From Conexibacter woesei Iso977N (GTDB taxonomy: Bacteria > Actinomycetota > Thermoleophilia > Solirubrobacterales > Solirubrobacteraceae), in NCBI RefSeq assembly GCF_000424625.1, contig NZ_AUKG01000002.1:1550001-1614000 (forward strand): a stretch of 64,000 bases of DNA. Direction: 5' to 3'. Below the pieces are notes generated by a model that was given only the letters and a program-made list of their open reading frames with translations, was not told the origin of the DNA and did not search any database. Of the stretch, positions 1 to 9,000 are shown one piece after another. The translations under genes were made by a program, and so were the position numbers. How positions within the stretch are numbered: position 1 is the stretch's first letter; each line of letters begins with the position of its first letter.

Positions 1-255
1 CTGTCGTTCGACAAGAAGACGCTCAGCGCCAAGGCCGGCAGGGTCACGATCACGATGGCCAACCCCTCCGGCGACAACCAGCCCCACGGCGTCGCGATCA
101 CCGGCGCCGGCGGGGTCGCCAAGTCCGGCCAGGTCGTTCAGCCGGGCGGCACCTCGACCGTCTCGCTGGACCTCAGGCCGGGCAGGTACACCTTCTACTG
201 CCCGGTCCCCGGCCATCGCCAGGCCGGCATGGAGGGGACGCTCACCGTCCAATGA
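1..255 (+). CDS. Cupredoxin-domain protein (plastocyanin/azurin-like), 5' end missing
   Basis: The frame is open from the first base, so the N-terminus lies outside the window; 84 residues remain. The tail carries a type 1 copper site: the motif CPVPGHRQAGM gives the Cys, His and Met ligands with spacing C-x4-H-x4-M, and an upstream His (in NQPHG) would be the fourth ligand. Cupredoxins of this kind are usually exported electron-transfer or copper-sensing proteins. The export signal cannot be seen here. The stop overlaps the ATG of the next gene (ATGA at 252-255), so this gene and the ECF sigma factor are probably translationally coupled. Confidence 0.85.
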   Translation: MSFDKKTLSAKAGRVTITMANPSGDNQPHGVAITGAGGVAKSGQVVQPGGTSTVSLDLRPGRYTFYCPVPGHRQAGMEGTLTVQ

Positions 256-818
256 CCCCGCAAGCCGCGCTCGCGACAGCTACCGTCTCCCCGATGCCCG
301 GGGCCGGCCTGCGCCCACTCGACCCGCAGCGACTCGGCGACCACGTCGACCGCCTCTACCGCGCGGCGCTCGCGCTCTGCGGCAACCGCCATGACGCGGA
401 GGACCTCGTGCAGGAGACCTACGCACGCGTGCTCGCCCGGCCGCGCTTCCTCCGCCACGACGACGACCTCGGCTACCTGCTCCGCGTGCTGCGCAACACG
501 TTCCTCAACCGCCTCCGGACCCAGAAGCGCAGGCCCACGCCGCTGGAGCTCGACGACGAGCGCGACGCGATCGGCCGCCCCGGCGACCCGCGCCACCCCG
601 AGGCCGCGCTGGAGGTCTCCGAGCTGCTGCAGGCGATCGCCGCGCTGCCCGACGACCAGCGCGACGCGGTCGTGGCGATCGACATCGTCGGCCTGAGCTA
701 CCGCGAGGCCGGCCGCGCGCTCGGCGCCAAGGAGGCGACGATCACCACCCGCCTGCACCGCGGGCGCACGCGCCTCGCCAAGCTCTTGCAGACCACCAAC
801 CCCACCACCCTGCGATGA
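252..818 (+). CDS. ECF-type RNA polymerase sigma factor
   Basis: A 188-residue sigma-70 family protein with only regions 2 and 4, as in ECF sigmas. Region 2 spans about residues 24-95 (HDAEDLVQETYARVL is the characteristic core) and region 4 about 125-180, ending in a helix-turn-helix (LSYREAGRALGAKEATITTR). The ATG start overlaps the cupredoxin stop by 4 nt, and the gene's own stop overlaps the next gene by 4 nt. The three therefore form one translation unit. By family logic it directs RNA polymerase to a stress or metal regulon under control of the following protein. Confidence 0.92.
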   Translation: MTPQAALATATVSPMPGAGLRPLDPQRLGDHVDRLYRAALALCGNRHDAEDLVQETYARVLARPRFLRHDDDLGYLLRVLRNTFLNRLRTQKRRPTPLELDDERDAIGRPGDPRHPEAALEVSELLQAIAALPDDQRDAVVAIDIVGLSYREAGRALGAKEATITTRLHRGRTRLAKLLQTTNPTTLR

Positions 819-1516
819 CCGACCGACGCGACCACGACCACGATCCGCTGCTGAGCGACGCCGAGAGCGAGGCCGTCGGCCGCCGCATCCGCGCGCTGGC
901 CCGGGACGTCGAGGCGCCGCACGCGCTGCGCGCCCGGGTCGCGGAGCTCCAGGACGCCGCGGGCGCCCAGCGGCGGCGCGGCGGTGGCGGACCGGCATGG
1001 CTCCGGCGCCCACGCATCGCGCTGCCCGCGCTCGGAGGCACGCTGACCGCCGCCGCCGTGGCGGTGGCGCTGATCGTCGGCGGCGGCGCGGCCGGCCCGA
1101 CGGTCGACGACGCCGCGGCGCTCGCGCTCGCGCACCCGACCACGGGCGCGCCGAAGGTGGTCGGCGTGACCGACCTCGATGCGCGCGTCGGCGGGATCAC
1201 GTTCCCCAACTACGGCTACGAGTGGCCGAAGTGGAAGGCGACCGGCGCGCGCCACGACACGGTCGGCGGGCGCGCGGCGACGACGGTCACCTACAACGGC
1301 CCGAAGGGCGACGTCGGCTACACGATCGTCGACGGCAGGCCGCTCGCGACCCCTGATCACGCACGGCACGTGACCAAGGCGGGCACGGACTACGCGATCT
1401 ACATGAAGAACGGCGCGACCGTCGTCACCTGGCGACAGGACGGCCACACCTGCGTCCTCGCCGGGCGCGGGCCCGGCGTGGAGTCCCAGCTGCTGAAGTT
1501 CGCCAGCTGGGAGTAG
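815..1516 (+). CDS. Putative membrane anti-sigma factor (sigma-linked membrane protein)
   Basis: 233 residues. A charged cytoplasmic N-terminus (about 1-65) is followed by one hydrophobic segment (about 69-95) and an extracytoplasmic domain of about 135 residues. The layout matches anti-sigma factors, and the gene overlaps the ECF sigma stop by 4 nt (ATGA). No HxxxCxxC zinc motif is visible, so it is not a ZAS-type anti-sigma. The outer domain (around FPNYGYEWPKWKATGARHD) is not a fold I can name. The anti-sigma role is inferred from position and topology. Confidence 0.65.
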   Translation: MTDRRDHDHDPLLSDAESEAVGRRIRALARDVEAPHALRARVAELQDAAGAQRRRGGGGPAWLRRPRIALPALGGTLTAAAVAVALIVGGGAAGPTVDDAAALALAHPTTGAPKVVGVTDLDARVGGITFPNYGYEWPKWKATGARHDTVGGRAATTVTYNGPKGDVGYTIVDGRPLATPDHARHVTKAGTDYAIYMKNGATVVTWRQDGHTCVLAGRGPGVESQLLKFASWE

Positions 1517-1531
1517 ACCCGATCGGGTCTA
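1514..1531. terminator. Perfect 18-bp palindrome holding both convergent stop codons
   Basis: TAGACCCGATCGGGTCTA is perfectly self-complementary. Its first TAG is the stop of the plus-strand gene ending at 1516, and its last CTA is the stop (TAG) of the minus-strand CheY gene. In RNA it would form a stem from either strand. There is no T-run, so it may be a weak bidirectional terminator or RNA end-stabiliser rather than a classical intrinsic terminator. Confidence 0.5.
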
Positions 1532-1888
1532 GGCGACGACCTTCTCGATGGCGGTCAGGACGCGCTGGGCCTGGAACGGCTTGGCGATGAAGTCCTTGGC
1601 GCCGGCCTTGACGGCCTCCAGCACCTTCGACTCCTGCGCGAGCGCGGAGCACATGACGACCCTCGCGCTCGGATCGATCGCGATGAGCTCTTTGAGGGCG
1701 GTCAGGCCGTCCTTCTCGGGCATCGTGATGTCGAGCGTCATGACGTCGGGGCGCAGCTCCTGGTAGCGCTGCACGGCCTCGATGCCGTTCGCGCCTTCGC
1801 CGACGACCTCGTGCCCTCCGTTCTGGAGCACGTCGATCACCATGCGACGCATGAAGGCGGCGTCGTCAACTACGAGAATGCGGGCCAT
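1529..1888 (-). CDS. CheY-like single-domain response regulator
   Basis: 119 residues, a bare receiver domain. The acidic pocket is D8/D9, the phospho-acceptor is D53 (MTLDITMPEKDG), and the conserved Thr/Ser position and K103 (FIAKPF) are present. There is no output domain, so it acts through protein-protein contact, as in chemotaxis switching or a phosphorelay. The sequence is close to CheY of flagellated bacteria. The small gene just upstream on the same strand resembles a motility-associated protein, which supports a chemotaxis role. No cheA or flagellar gene lies within the window. Confidence 0.9.
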   Translation of the reverse strand: MARILVVDDAAFMRRMVIDVLQNGGHEVVGEGANGIEAVQRYQELRPDVMTLDITMPEKDGLTALKELIAIDPSARVVMCSALAQESKVLEAVKAGAKDFIAKPFQAQRVLTAIEKVVA

Positions 1889-1934
1889 GTCCTCCCGGTC
1901 GTCGGCCGAGGGGACAGAAACCTGAAAGGGGGTG

Positions 1935-2153
1935 TCAGGCCACGACGTCGAGCAGGCTCTGGAACGAGTCCTGCTGGGCCTGCATGACGCGGGCCTGGAC
2001 GTCGATCGACACGCCCGCGAGCGTGAGGTTGACCGCCGGCGTGGCGAGGTCCTGCGCGTCGGGCGAGATCGATCCGGCGACGAGCTGCGCGCCGGAGGCA
2101 TCCGCCAGCATGCTCGCGGCGTCGATGCCGCTGATCGTCGGACCGATGTCCAT
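1935..2153 (-). CDS. Small YjfB-type putative motility protein
   Basis: 72 residues with no signal peptide. The N-terminal MDI and a C-terminal amphipathic helix ([17 protein letters not shown]) resemble the short YjfB family found near flagellar genes. The family call rests on short similarity only. It lies 46 nt upstream of cheY on the same strand and probably shares its transcript. Its function is unknown. Confidence 0.5.
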   Translation of the reverse strand: MDIGPTISGIDAASMLADASGAQLVAGSISPDAQDLATPAVNLTLAGVSIDVQARVMQAQQDSFQSLLDVVA

Positions 2154-2201
2154 GGGACGGAGGATCGGCGCAACGGCCGCCCGCGCGCAAGGGGCGCAGG
2201 C

Positions 2202-2873
2202 TCAAGATCGGCGGATGGTCGAGGCGACCGTCTCGTCGCCGACCTCGGTGAAGTCGTCGTACCAGGCGCCGACGGCCTCGAAGCGGGGAGGCGTGCGCGG
2301 GCAGATCACCGCGTCGGCGTCGCGCGCGACGAGCGCCGCGCCCTCGGCCGAGCCGACCGGCGCCGCGGCGATCACGTGCGCTGGGCCGAGCGCGCGCAGC
2401 GCCGCGAGCGCGACGCGCATCGTCGCCCCGGTCGCCAGCCCGTCGTCGACGACCACGACCGTGCGCCCAGCCACCGCCGGCGGCGGACGGCCGTCGCGGT
2501 AGCGCCGCTCGCGGCGGTCCAGCTCGGCGCGCTCGGCGGCGAGGACCGCGACGACCTGGGATTCCGTCAGATGGGCGGTGAGCACGACGTCGTCGTTGAC
2601 GACCGTCGCGCCGCCGCTGGCCAGCGCGCCGAACGCCAGCTCCTCGTGGCCGGGGACGCCGAGCTTGCGCACGACCAGGACGTCGAGCTCGGCGCCCAGC
2701 GCGGCCGCGATCTCCGCGCCGACCGGGACGCCGCCGCGCGGCAGCGCCAGGACCAGCGGCGTGGTGGCGGCGCCCGCGCCGGCCGCGCGGGCCGCGCCGA
2801 CGGCGCGCGCGACCTCGGGCGCCAGCGCGCGCCCGGCCGCGCCGCGATCCGCGTAGCGCTCCATCGCACCCAT
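2202..2873 (-). CDS. Phosphoribosyltransferase family protein
   Basis: 223 residues with a type I PRTase fold. The PRPP-binding signature is [13 protein letters not shown] (about residues 143-155). An N-terminal block [12 protein letters not shown] followed by [13 protein letters not shown] identifies the predicted-PRTase group also seen in mycobacterial dormancy regions, not a standard purine or uracil PRTase. The base substrate is unknown. It is divergent from psuG, with 57 bp between starts. A start at 2864 (MERYAD) is also possible. Confidence 0.8.
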   Translation of the reverse strand: MGAMERYADRGAAGRALAPEVARAVGAARAAGAGAATTPLVLALPRGGVPVGAEIAAALGAELDVLVVRKLGVPGHEELAFGALASGGATVVNDDVVLTAHLTESQVVAVLAAERAELDRRERRYRDGRPPPAVAGRTVVVVDDGLATGATMRVALAALRALGPAHVIAAAPVGSAEGAALVARDADAVICPRTPPRFEAVGAWYDDFTEVGDETVASTIRRS

Positions 2874-2930
2874 CCCGGTGCCCGCGTCGCCCAGTGGTCA
2901 ACCGCGATCCGCCGCTACCGTCCGGGGCTC

Positions 2931-3845
2931 ATGATCACCGTCGCACCCGAAGTCGCCGAGGCGCTCGCGGCCGGCCAGGCCGTCGTCGCGCTCGAGTCCA
3001 CCATCGTCTCCCACGGGCTGCCGCGCCCGCAGAACATCGAGATCGCCCGCCAGATCGAGCAGGCGGTGCGGGACGGCGGCGCGGTCCCGGCGACGATCGC
3101 GCTGGTCGACGGCGAGGTCCGCATCGGCCTCGACGACGAAGCGCTGGAGGCGATCGCCACGCGCGACGACGTCGTCAAGTGCAGCGCGCGCGACCTGCCG
3201 ATCGCCGCGGCCCGCGGCGCGACCGGCGCGACGACCGTCGCCGCGACCGCGCACCTGGCCGCGGAGGCCGGCATCGGCCTGTTCGCGACCGGCGGGCTCG
3301 GCGGCGTGCACCGCGAGGCGAGCGAGACGTGGGACGAGTCCGCCGACCTCGTCGGCCTGTCGCGCACCGACATCTGCGTGGTCTGCGCGGGCGTGAAGTC
3401 GATCCTCGACATCCCGGCGACGCTCGAGCGGCTCGAGACGCTGGGGATCGGCGTCGCGGGCTACAGGACCGACAAGTTCCCGGCCTTCTACCTGACCGAG
3501 AGCGGCTACGAGCTGCCGTGGCAGCTCGACTCGCCCGAGGAGATCGCGGCGGTGCTCGGCGCGCGCGGCGAGCTGGGCCTTGACGGCAGCGCGCTGGTGA
3601 TCGCCAACCCGCTGCCCGTGGATCAGCAGCTCGACCCGGAGCTGCATGCGCGCGTGCTGAGCGAGTCGCTGGCGGCGGCCGCCGCCGAGGGCGTCCGCGG
3701 CCGCGACGTCACGCCGTTCCTGCTCGCGCGCTTCCACGAGGGCACCGGCGGCGAGTCGCTGCGGGCCAACGTCGCGCTCGTCCTCGCCAACGCCCGGCTG
3801 GCGGGGGAGATCGCGGCGGCGCAGGCGCGGGCGCTCGACGCGTGA
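2931..3845 (+). CDS. psuG: Pseudouridine-5'-phosphate glycosidase
   Basis: 304 residues, full length for PsuG. The enzyme reversibly splits pseudouridine 5'-phosphate into uracil and ribose 5-phosphate. Family blocks are clear: [16 protein letters not shown] near the N-terminus, the central [11 protein letters not shown], and the TDKFPAFY and LVIANPLP segments. The ATG at 2931 is the first that matches the family N-terminus. The stop overlaps the GTG of the kinase gene (GTGA, 3842-3845), as in other psuG/psuK operons. Confidence 0.93.
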   Translation: MITVAPEVAEALAAGQAVVALESTIVSHGLPRPQNIEIARQIEQAVRDGGAVPATIALVDGEVRIGLDDEALEAIATRDDVVKCSARDLPIAAARGATGATTVAATAHLAAEAGIGLFATGGLGGVHREASETWDESADLVGLSRTDICVVCAGVKSILDIPATLERLETLGIGVAGYRTDKFPAFYLTESGYELPWQLDSPEEIAAVLGARGELGLDGSALVIANPLPVDQQLDPELHARVLSESLAAAAAEGVRGRDVTPFLLARFHEGTGGESLRANVALVLANARLAGEIAAAQARALDA

Positions 3846-4726
3846 CGATCGTCGCCGTCGGCGACCTGATGGTCGACGTCGTCGCTGCGGCCGCCGAGCC
3901 GCTGGCGCACGCGTCCGACACCGAGGCGCGCGTGCGCTGGACCGGCGGCGGCGCGGCGGCGAACGTGGCGGCATGGCTGGCGGAGCAAGGTGTAGGCGTT
4001 GCGCTGGTCGCGCGCGCCGGCGACGACGTCGCGGGCCGCGGCGCGGTCTCCGAGCTGCGCGAGGCGGGCGTCGACGTCCATGTCGGCGTTGATCGCGAGC
4101 GCGCGACCGGGACCTGCGTCGTGGTCATCGGCGCCGACGGCGAGCGCACGATGCTGCCCGACCGCGGCGCCAACCTCGCGCTCGCGCCTTCCGATCTGCC
4201 GGCCGGGCTGTTCGCCGCGGGCAACCACCTGCACCTGAGCGGCTACGTGTTGCTCCACGACGGCCCGCGCGCCGCAGGCCTGCGCGCGCTGGAGCTGGCG
4301 CGCGCCGCGGGCATGACGATCTCGGTCGATCCTGCGTCGGCGGCGCCGCTGCAGGCGACCGGCGTCGAGCACGTGCTGCGGTGGATCGCCGGCGCCGACA
4401 CGCTACTCCCCAACCTCGACGAGGCCCGCGTCCTGACCGGCGCGGACGACCCCGAGGCCGCGGCCCGCGCGCTGATCGAGCGAGCGGGCGCGCGCGAGGT
4501 CGTCATCACGCTCGGCCCCGCCGGCGCGCTCTGGACCGACGGCGCCGACACGATCCGCATCGCCGCGCCGAGCAGCGACCCCGTCGTCGACACGACCGGC
4601 GCCGGCGACGCCTTCGCCGCCGGCTGGCTCGCCGCCCGCGCCACCGGAGCCGACCCGCGCGCAGCGCTCAGCGCCGCCTGCGCCCTCGGCACCCGCGCGG
4701 TCGCCCGCGCCGGCGCGCGGCCCTAG
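3842..4726 (+). CDS. PfkB-family sugar/nucleoside kinase, probably pseudouridine kinase
   Basis: 294 residues. The PfkB signatures are the N-terminal [15 protein letters not shown] and the C-terminal [13 protein letters not shown], which carries the catalytic Asp and the anion hole. Coupling to psuG by a GTGA overlap suggests it phosphorylates pseudouridine to feed PsuG. The PfkB fold alone does not fix the substrate, and ribokinase or another nucleoside kinase activity is possible. The stop shares CTAG with the stop of the convergent GroES-like gene. Confidence 0.82.
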   Translation: MTIVAVGDLMVDVVAAAAEPLAHASDTEARVRWTGGGAAANVAAWLAEQGVGVALVARAGDDVAGRGAVSELREAGVDVHVGVDRERATGTCVVVIGADGERTMLPDRGANLALAPSDLPAGLFAAGNHLHLSGYVLLHDGPRAAGLRALELARAAGMTISVDPASAAPLQATGVEHVLRWIAGADTLLPNLDEARVLTGADDPEAAARALIERAGAREVVITLGPAGALWTDGADTIRIAAPSSDPVVDTTGAGDAFAAGWLAARATGADPRAALSAACALGTRAVARAGARP

Positions 4727-5091
4727 GCCTCGTCGTCGTCCTCGTACGCGGTCTCCTCGGGGGCCGACGGCGGCGTGTCGCCCGGCTCGCGGGCCTCCTC
4801 GAGGACGCCGAGGATCTCGCCGACGCGGCAGACGAGCAGTCGCTCCTCGTCGACCTCGACCCAGGCGCCGGCCGCGGCGTGGAAGACGACGTGGTCGCCC
4901 GGGGCGATCGGCATCCGGACCCCGACGTGGTCCCACCAGTCCAGGCCCTGCCCGACCGCCAGGACGATCCCGTGCTGCGGCGGCGGCTCGTTGGAGCCGG
5001 CCGGGACGAGCAGGCCGGAGCGGCGGAACCGCTCGGGCTCCAGCTCCTTGATCACCACGCGGTCGAAGAGCGGACGGAGGAAGTGCTTCAT
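4723..5091 (-). CDS. GroES-like co-chaperonin with acidic C-terminal tail
   Basis: 122 residues, longer than the usual 95-100 of GroES. The fold signature is present: LRPLFDRVVIKELEPE at the N-terminus, a mobile-loop region (SGLLVPAG), GIVLAVGQG, and GDHVVFHAAAGAWVEVD. The last 25 residues form an acidic, Pro/Glu-rich extension absent from standard GroES. No groEL is adjacent. It may be a second, specialised co-chaperonin or a GroES paralogue with altered partner use. The stop lies in a CTAG shared with the kinase gene. Confidence 0.8.
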   Translation of the reverse strand: MKHFLRPLFDRVVIKELEPERFRRSGLLVPAGSNEPPPQHGIVLAVGQGLDWWDHVGVRMPIAPGDHVVFHAAAGAWVEVDEERLLVCRVGEILGVLEEAREPGDTPPSAPEETAYEDDDEA

Positions 5092-5136
5092 CGCCGCCCA
5101 GCGTAGTCGCCGCGGCCTCCGTCAAGATGCGCCGCG

Positions 5137-5640
5137 ATGCAGCGCGGACGCCGCCGGGCCCTGGTCCTCGGCAACATCCTGTTCTTCCTCGCCGGCCCCT
5201 GCCTGGAGGCGGGCGTCGGGCCGTACCTGCTGGTGGCCGTCGCCGGACGCGACGACACCGACCCGACGACCGGCCCGCGCGTCTGCGGCGCGCTGCTGAT
5301 CGCCGCGGCGCTCGGCGTCCTGCTCGACGTCTTCGTCCGCTTCGTCCGCGACGGCGCCGGGACGCCGTCGCCCGCCGCGCCGACGACGTTCCTGATCTCC
5401 GGCGGCGTCTACCGCTTCATCCGGAACCCGATGTACGCGGCGACCGCGTCGATCGTCTTCGGCGAGGCGCTGTTCTTCAGCCAGCCGATCCTGTTCCTCG
5501 CCGCGGCCGTCTACGTGGTCACGACCGCGTCGCTGGCGCACTTCGTCGAGGAGCCGCGGCTGGCCCGCCGGTTCGGGTCCTCCTACGAGGACTACCGGCG
5601 GGCCGTGCCCGGCTGGGTCCCGCGCCCCGGCGTCCGCTAG
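5137..5640 (+). CDS. Isoprenylcysteine carboxyl methyltransferase-family membrane protein
   Basis: 167 residues, with about four hydrophobic segments. The conserved SAM-binding signature of the ICMT/phospholipid N-methyltransferase group is visible: GVYRFIRNPMYAA, then EEPRLARRFGSSYEDYRRAVPGWVPR near the C-terminus. Bacterial members methylate small molecules or lipids and their substrates are mostly unknown. It stands alone and ends in a CTAG shared with the convergent SnoaL-like gene. Confidence 0.8.
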   Translation: MQRGRRRALVLGNILFFLAGPCLEAGVGPYLLVAVAGRDDTDPTTGPRVCGALLIAAALGVLLDVFVRFVRDGAGTPSPAAPTTFLISGGVYRFIRNPMYAATASIVFGEALFFSQPILFLAAAVYVVTTASLAHFVEEPRLARRFGSSYEDYRRAVPGWVPRPGVR

Positions 5641-6020
5641 GCCGCGGCGGCGACCGGCGTCTCGAGGAAGCCGACGACCTCGCCGAGGCGCCCGTCGGGA
5701 CGGACCGTCGCGAAGTCGTGGCCGATCGCCACGACGTCGCCGCCGGCCGTGGGCACCAGGTGCCAGACGAACCGGACGTGGTCGCCGACCGTCTCCGGCC
5801 CCGCGGCCAGGACGAACCGGTGGCCGGGGAACTGCTGCTGAGCGGCGCCGATCATCGCGTCGATCTCGTCGCCGCCGGCGCCGGCCATCATGGGGTCCTT
5901 GTAGGTCGCGTCGTCGGCGAAGGCCAGCGCGACCAGCGCCCGGCGGCGCTCCGGCACGCCCTCGTTCCAGGCGTCCAGGTAGTGGTTGATGGTCTCGGTG
6001 ATGGAGGGGGAGTTGGTCAT
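5637..6020 (-). CDS. SnoaL/NTF2-like domain protein
   Basis: 127 residues forming a single SnoaL-like NTF2 fold: an N-terminal helix (ITETINHYLDAWNEG), an ADDATYKDP strand, and a C-terminal sheet (VGDHVRFVWHLVP, DFATVRPDG). Such proteins are small polyketide cyclase, isomerase or ligand-binding units, and no substrate can be given. I chose the ATG at 6020 because AGGA lies 8 nt upstream; the ATG at 6026 leaves only 2 nt. A 17-bp palindrome sits 35 nt upstream of this start and recurs at a regulator gene (53946-53962). Confidence 0.8.
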   Translation of the reverse strand: MTNSPSITETINHYLDAWNEGVPERRRALVALAFADDATYKDPMMAGAGGDEIDAMIGAAQQQFPGHRFVLAAGPETVGDHVRFVWHLVPTAGGDVVAIGHDFATVRPDGRLGEVVGFLETPVAAAA

Positions 6021-6055
6021 GGCCATGATCCTGCCGCCGTCACGGCGCCCTGGCG

Positions 6056-6072
6056 ATGACCTCCGAGGTCAT
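6056..6072. promoter_or_regulatory. 17-bp palindrome upstream of the SnoaL-like gene (candidate operator)
   Basis: ATGACCTC-C-GAGGTCAT has perfect 8-bp arms around one base. It lies 35 nt upstream of the minus-strand start at 6020 and overlaps the hrpA stop codon. A 14/17-identical copy lies at 53946-53962, with the same 35-nt distance to the start of an MmyB-type regulator. The matching sequence, orientation and spacing suggest an operator. Confidence 0.6.
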
Positions 6073-9000
6073 GCTGCCGAGTCCATCACCCTGCGGATCC
6101 GCTTCGCGCTGACCTGCCCGCGGACGCCGAGCGCCTGCGCGAACTGGGCGACGCGCAGCTCCTGGATCAACCACCCTGCCTCGGTCAGCCCAGCCGGGAC
6201 CGGCTTGCCGTCGTTGGTGTAGGCCTTGATCCGCGTGCGCAGCTCGGCCTCCAGCTCGCGGACGGCCGCCATGCGGTCACGGTCGACGGCGATGACGTCG
6301 GGCAGCCGCTCCAGCCGCCGCTCGGCCGCGTGGAGGTAGCGGACGACGTCGCCGAGCCGGTAGGCGCCGGTCGCCGCGACGAAGCCGGGGTAGACGAGGC
6401 CGCCGAGCTGCTCGGCGACGTCCTGGCGCGCGTCGCGGACCTGCGGGGCGACCATCGTCTCCATCCGCCGGTGCAGGTCGGCGCGGGCGCCGAGGATCTC
6501 GACGACGTCGCGCATCACGACCGACGTGCGCGCGCCCAGCGACCCGGCGACGTGGCCGCGCAGCCTCGCGAAGCCCGCCGCGTCCCAGGCGGGACCTCCG
6601 GCCTCGGCCATCAGGACGTCGGCCGCGGCGGCCATCGCGTCGTCGACGACCGCGGCCAGCGAGCCGTGCGGCGCGGCGGCGAGCAGCAGCTGCGCGCGGT
6701 TGTCGAGCCTGCCGATGACCTGGCGCGCGGGGGAGGGGATCGTCAGGAGCAGCAGGCGGCGCGTGCCGAGCGCCATCGTGGCGTCGGCCGCCGCGCGCGA
6801 CTCCATCATCTTGACGTCCACGTGGTCGCCGCGGTCCACCAGCGCCGGGAACGCGCGGCCGGCGTCGCCGACGCCACGCAACGCGATCTCGCGCGGCAGC
6901 TGGTCGAAGCCGTCCCACCCGGTCAGCCCGAGCCGCTCGTAGCCCGCGGTCGCCGCGCTCAGCGCCGCGCGCAGCTGCGGCTTGACCTGCTCGCGCACCG
7001 CCGCCAGGTCGGTGCCCTGGGCGACGACGACGCCATGCTCGTCCTCGATCGAGAACGTCATCTTGAGGTGGTCGGGCAGCGCGGCGGGCGCGAACGCCTC
7101 GGCCGGGACCAGCGTGCCCTTCAGCGCGCTGACCTCGCGCGCGAGCACCTCGGTCAGCGGTCCCGAGCGCGGCTTCATGCGTGCCACGGCGAGCGCCGCG
7201 GTCTCGGGCACCGGCACGAGCGGCCGGCGCAGCTCCTTCGGCAGCCCGCGCAGCAGCGCGGTCACCAGCTCGTCGCGGAAGGCCGGGACCAGCCACTCGA
7301 AGCCGACGGCCCTGACCTGCGGCAGCACGGCCAGCGGGATGTGCACGGTCACGCCGTCGCGCTCGGAGCCCGGCTCGAAGGCGTAGGTCAACGGGAACGT
7401 GCCGTCGCCCTGGCGCCACGCGGTCGGCCGCCCGGCGCCGTCGAGCGCGTCGCGCGCCTCGGGCCGGACGAGCAGCTCCAACGTGTAGGTCAACAGGTCC
7501 GGCTCGCTGCGCCGCGCGTCCTTCCACCAGCGGTCGAAGTGCGCGGCGCTCACCACGCGCTCCGGGATCCGCTGCGCGAAGAAGTCGTAGAGCACCTGGT
7601 CGTCGACCATGATGTCCCGCCGCCGCTCGCGCTGCTCGAGCTTGTCGATCTCTTCGAGCATGCGAGCGTTCTCGGCGAAGAAGCGGTGGCGCGTGTCCCA
7701 GTCGCGCTCGACCAGCGCGCGGCGGATGAACAGGTCGCGTGCCAGCTCCGGGTCGATCGCCGCATAGCCGACCCGGCGCCCGCCGACGATCGGCAACCCG
7801 TACAACGTGACCCGCTCGGTCGCGACGACCGCGCCGCGCCTGCGCTCCCAGCGCGGCTCGGAGTACGTGCGCTTGACGAGGTGCTCGGCCAGCGGCTCGA
7901 CCCACGCCGGCTCGATCTTCGCCGCGGTCCGGCCGAACAGCCGCGCGGTCTCGACCAGCTCGGCGACCATCACCCACGCGGGCTGCTTCCTGGCCAGCGT
8001 CGAGCCCGGGAAGATCGAGAAGCGCGCGCCGCGCGCGCCCACGAACTCGCGCTTCGCGCCGTCCTTCATCCCGACGTGCGAGAGCAACCCGGACAACAAC
8101 GCGACGTGGATCTGCTGCGGCTCGGCCGGCGTCTGGTTGCGGGTGACGCCCAGCTCCTTGCTCGCCTGGCGCAGCTGGCCGACGAGGTCCTGCCACTCGC
8201 GGATGCGCAGGAAGTGCAGGTACTCGGCCTTCATCCGCTTGCGGAACTGCGATCCGCTCAGCTCCTTCTGCTGCTCGCGGACGTAGGACCAGAGGTTCAG
8301 GTACGCGATGAAGTCCGAGTCATCGTCCTTGAAGCGCGCGTGCGACTGGTCGGCCTGCGCCTGGAACTCGCTCGGCCGCTCGCGCGGGTCCTGGATCGAC
8401 AGCGCGGCCGCGATCACGACGACCTCGTCGACGCACGAGAGCTTGTCGGCCTCGATGATCATCCGCGCCATCCGCGGGTCGACCGGCAGCCGCGCGAGCT
8501 TGCGCCCGACCTGCGTCAGCCGCCTGCCCGCGGGCGCGTCCGGGTCCAGCGCGCTCAGCTCCACGAGCAGGTTGACGCCGTCGCGCACCTGGCGCGCGTC
8601 CGGCGGGTCCAGGAACGGGAAGTCGCCGACCGCGCCGAGGTCCAGCGCGGCCATCTGCAGGATCACCGACGCGAGGTTGGTCCGCAGGATCTCCGGATCG
8701 GTGAAGCGCGGGCGCTCGGCGAACTCCTCCTCGTCGTAGAGGCGGATGCAGATGCCGTCCGACGTGCGCCCGCAGCGGCCCTTGCGCTGGTCGGCCGACG
8801 CCTGCGAGATCGGCTCGATCGGCAGCCGCTGGACCTTCAGCCGCGCGCTGTAGCGCGACATCCGCGCGAAGCCCGGGTCGACCACGTACTTGATCCCCGG
8901 CACGGTCAGCGACGTCTCGGCGACGTTGGTGGCCAGCACGACGCGCCGCTTGCGGTGCGGCTGGAAGACCTTCTGCTGCTCCGCGGTCGACAGCCGCGCG

